NCBI GenBank assembly: GCA_910588895.1
Contig: CAJUSS010000012.1
Location: 1 to 40,728, forward strand
Source of the DNA: an uncultured Lachnospiraceae bacterium
GTDB lineage: Bacteria > Bacillota > Clostridia > Lachnospirales > Lachnospiraceae
Direction of reading: 5' to 3'
Length of the DNA: 40,728 nt
Shown: piece by piece, positions 40,560 to 40,728 of the stretch
Numbering within the stretch: the stretch's first letter is position 1
How the letters are laid out: each line of letters starts with the position of its first letter
Notes under the pieces: generated by a model
What the model saw: only the letters and a program-made list of their open reading frames with translations
Database searches by the model: none
Told to the model about the DNA's origin: nothing
Translations under genes and position numbers: made by a program

Positions 40560-40728
40560 TTTTCTCCACTCTCCATATCCTGTTCTTGATCATGTTCTTA
40601 AGGGTAGTATCGCCCGATATCCGCCGCTTATACATTTATGATATGCAAAGAGACCATGAAGTTTTAAAATGTCGTTGTATAGGTGCGAAGGGTGTCCAAA
40701 CTATATATTTTTTTCGGATCTATGATAT

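Overview
The window looks like chromosomal DNA of an anaerobic Clostridia member, most likely Lachnospiraceae. This is an inference from the gene set (YebC, MazF-type toxin, MATE pump, LacI/IclR-controlled hexuronate genes, a CHASE2 cyclase beside FecR lipoproteins), the strong GGAGG-type ribosome sites and the sigma-A-like promoters. Most genes lie on the minus strand. The exceptions are a pair of small HTH regulators (20.7-21.3 kb) and a LacI regulator with uxaC (27.4-30.0 kb).

Region 1 (1-20,620, minus strand) is a cell-surface polysaccharide operon read from a TTGACA-17-TATACT promoter at about 20,600 and running off the left end. Its first gene is a tyrosine-recombinase-like protein that has lost its catalytic residues. 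Next come a WecG/TagA ManNAc-transferase, an N-terminally truncated acyltransferase remnant, a GT4 transferase, an NAD-sugar epimerase, another GT4, an AsnB-type amidotransferase, a GT4, a GT2, a UbiA-type decaprenyl-phosphate phosphoribosyltransferase homologue, a GT-C membrane transferase, an intact acyltransferase, a pyruvyltransferase, UDP-GlcNAc 2-epimerase, a flippase, a GT14-like transferase, a Wzy-like polymerase, an acyltransferase put out of frame by a G10 tract, and the start of another membrane protein. Base composition drops sharply right at the wecG stop codon (about 18,577), which marks the edge of an exchangeable cassette. Two tandem XRE-type regulators face away from this promoter, and two palindromes with the same core lie between.

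Region 2 (21,454-29,953) degrades hexuronates: two PfkB-type (KDG) kinases, KDPG aldolase, an IclR regulator and altronate dehydratase on the minus strand, with a LacI regulator and uxaC glucuronate isomerase divergent on the plus strand. Two LacI-type operators sit over the divergent start points. The reductase step (UxaB) and a transporter are not in the window.

Region 3 (30,105-37,629, minus strand) is a compact signalling operon: an MBL-fold hydrolase, a 35-codon small ORF joined to both neighbours by ATGA overlaps, a CHASE2-class III adenylate cyclase, and two FecR-domain lipoproteins with near-identical N-terminal halves but different C-terminal modules (RCC1 repeats versus acidic repeats). 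I regard this as the best candidate for an undescribed system: envelope sensing coupled to cAMP synthesis and perhaps hydrolysis.

Region 4 (37,744-40,728, minus strand) holds yebC, a MATE exporter and a MazF-type toxin with no antitoxin gene visible in the 169 bases upstream. No tRNA, rRNA, CRISPR array or insertion sequence was recognised. Statements about protein families come from reading motifs by eye, not from database searches.
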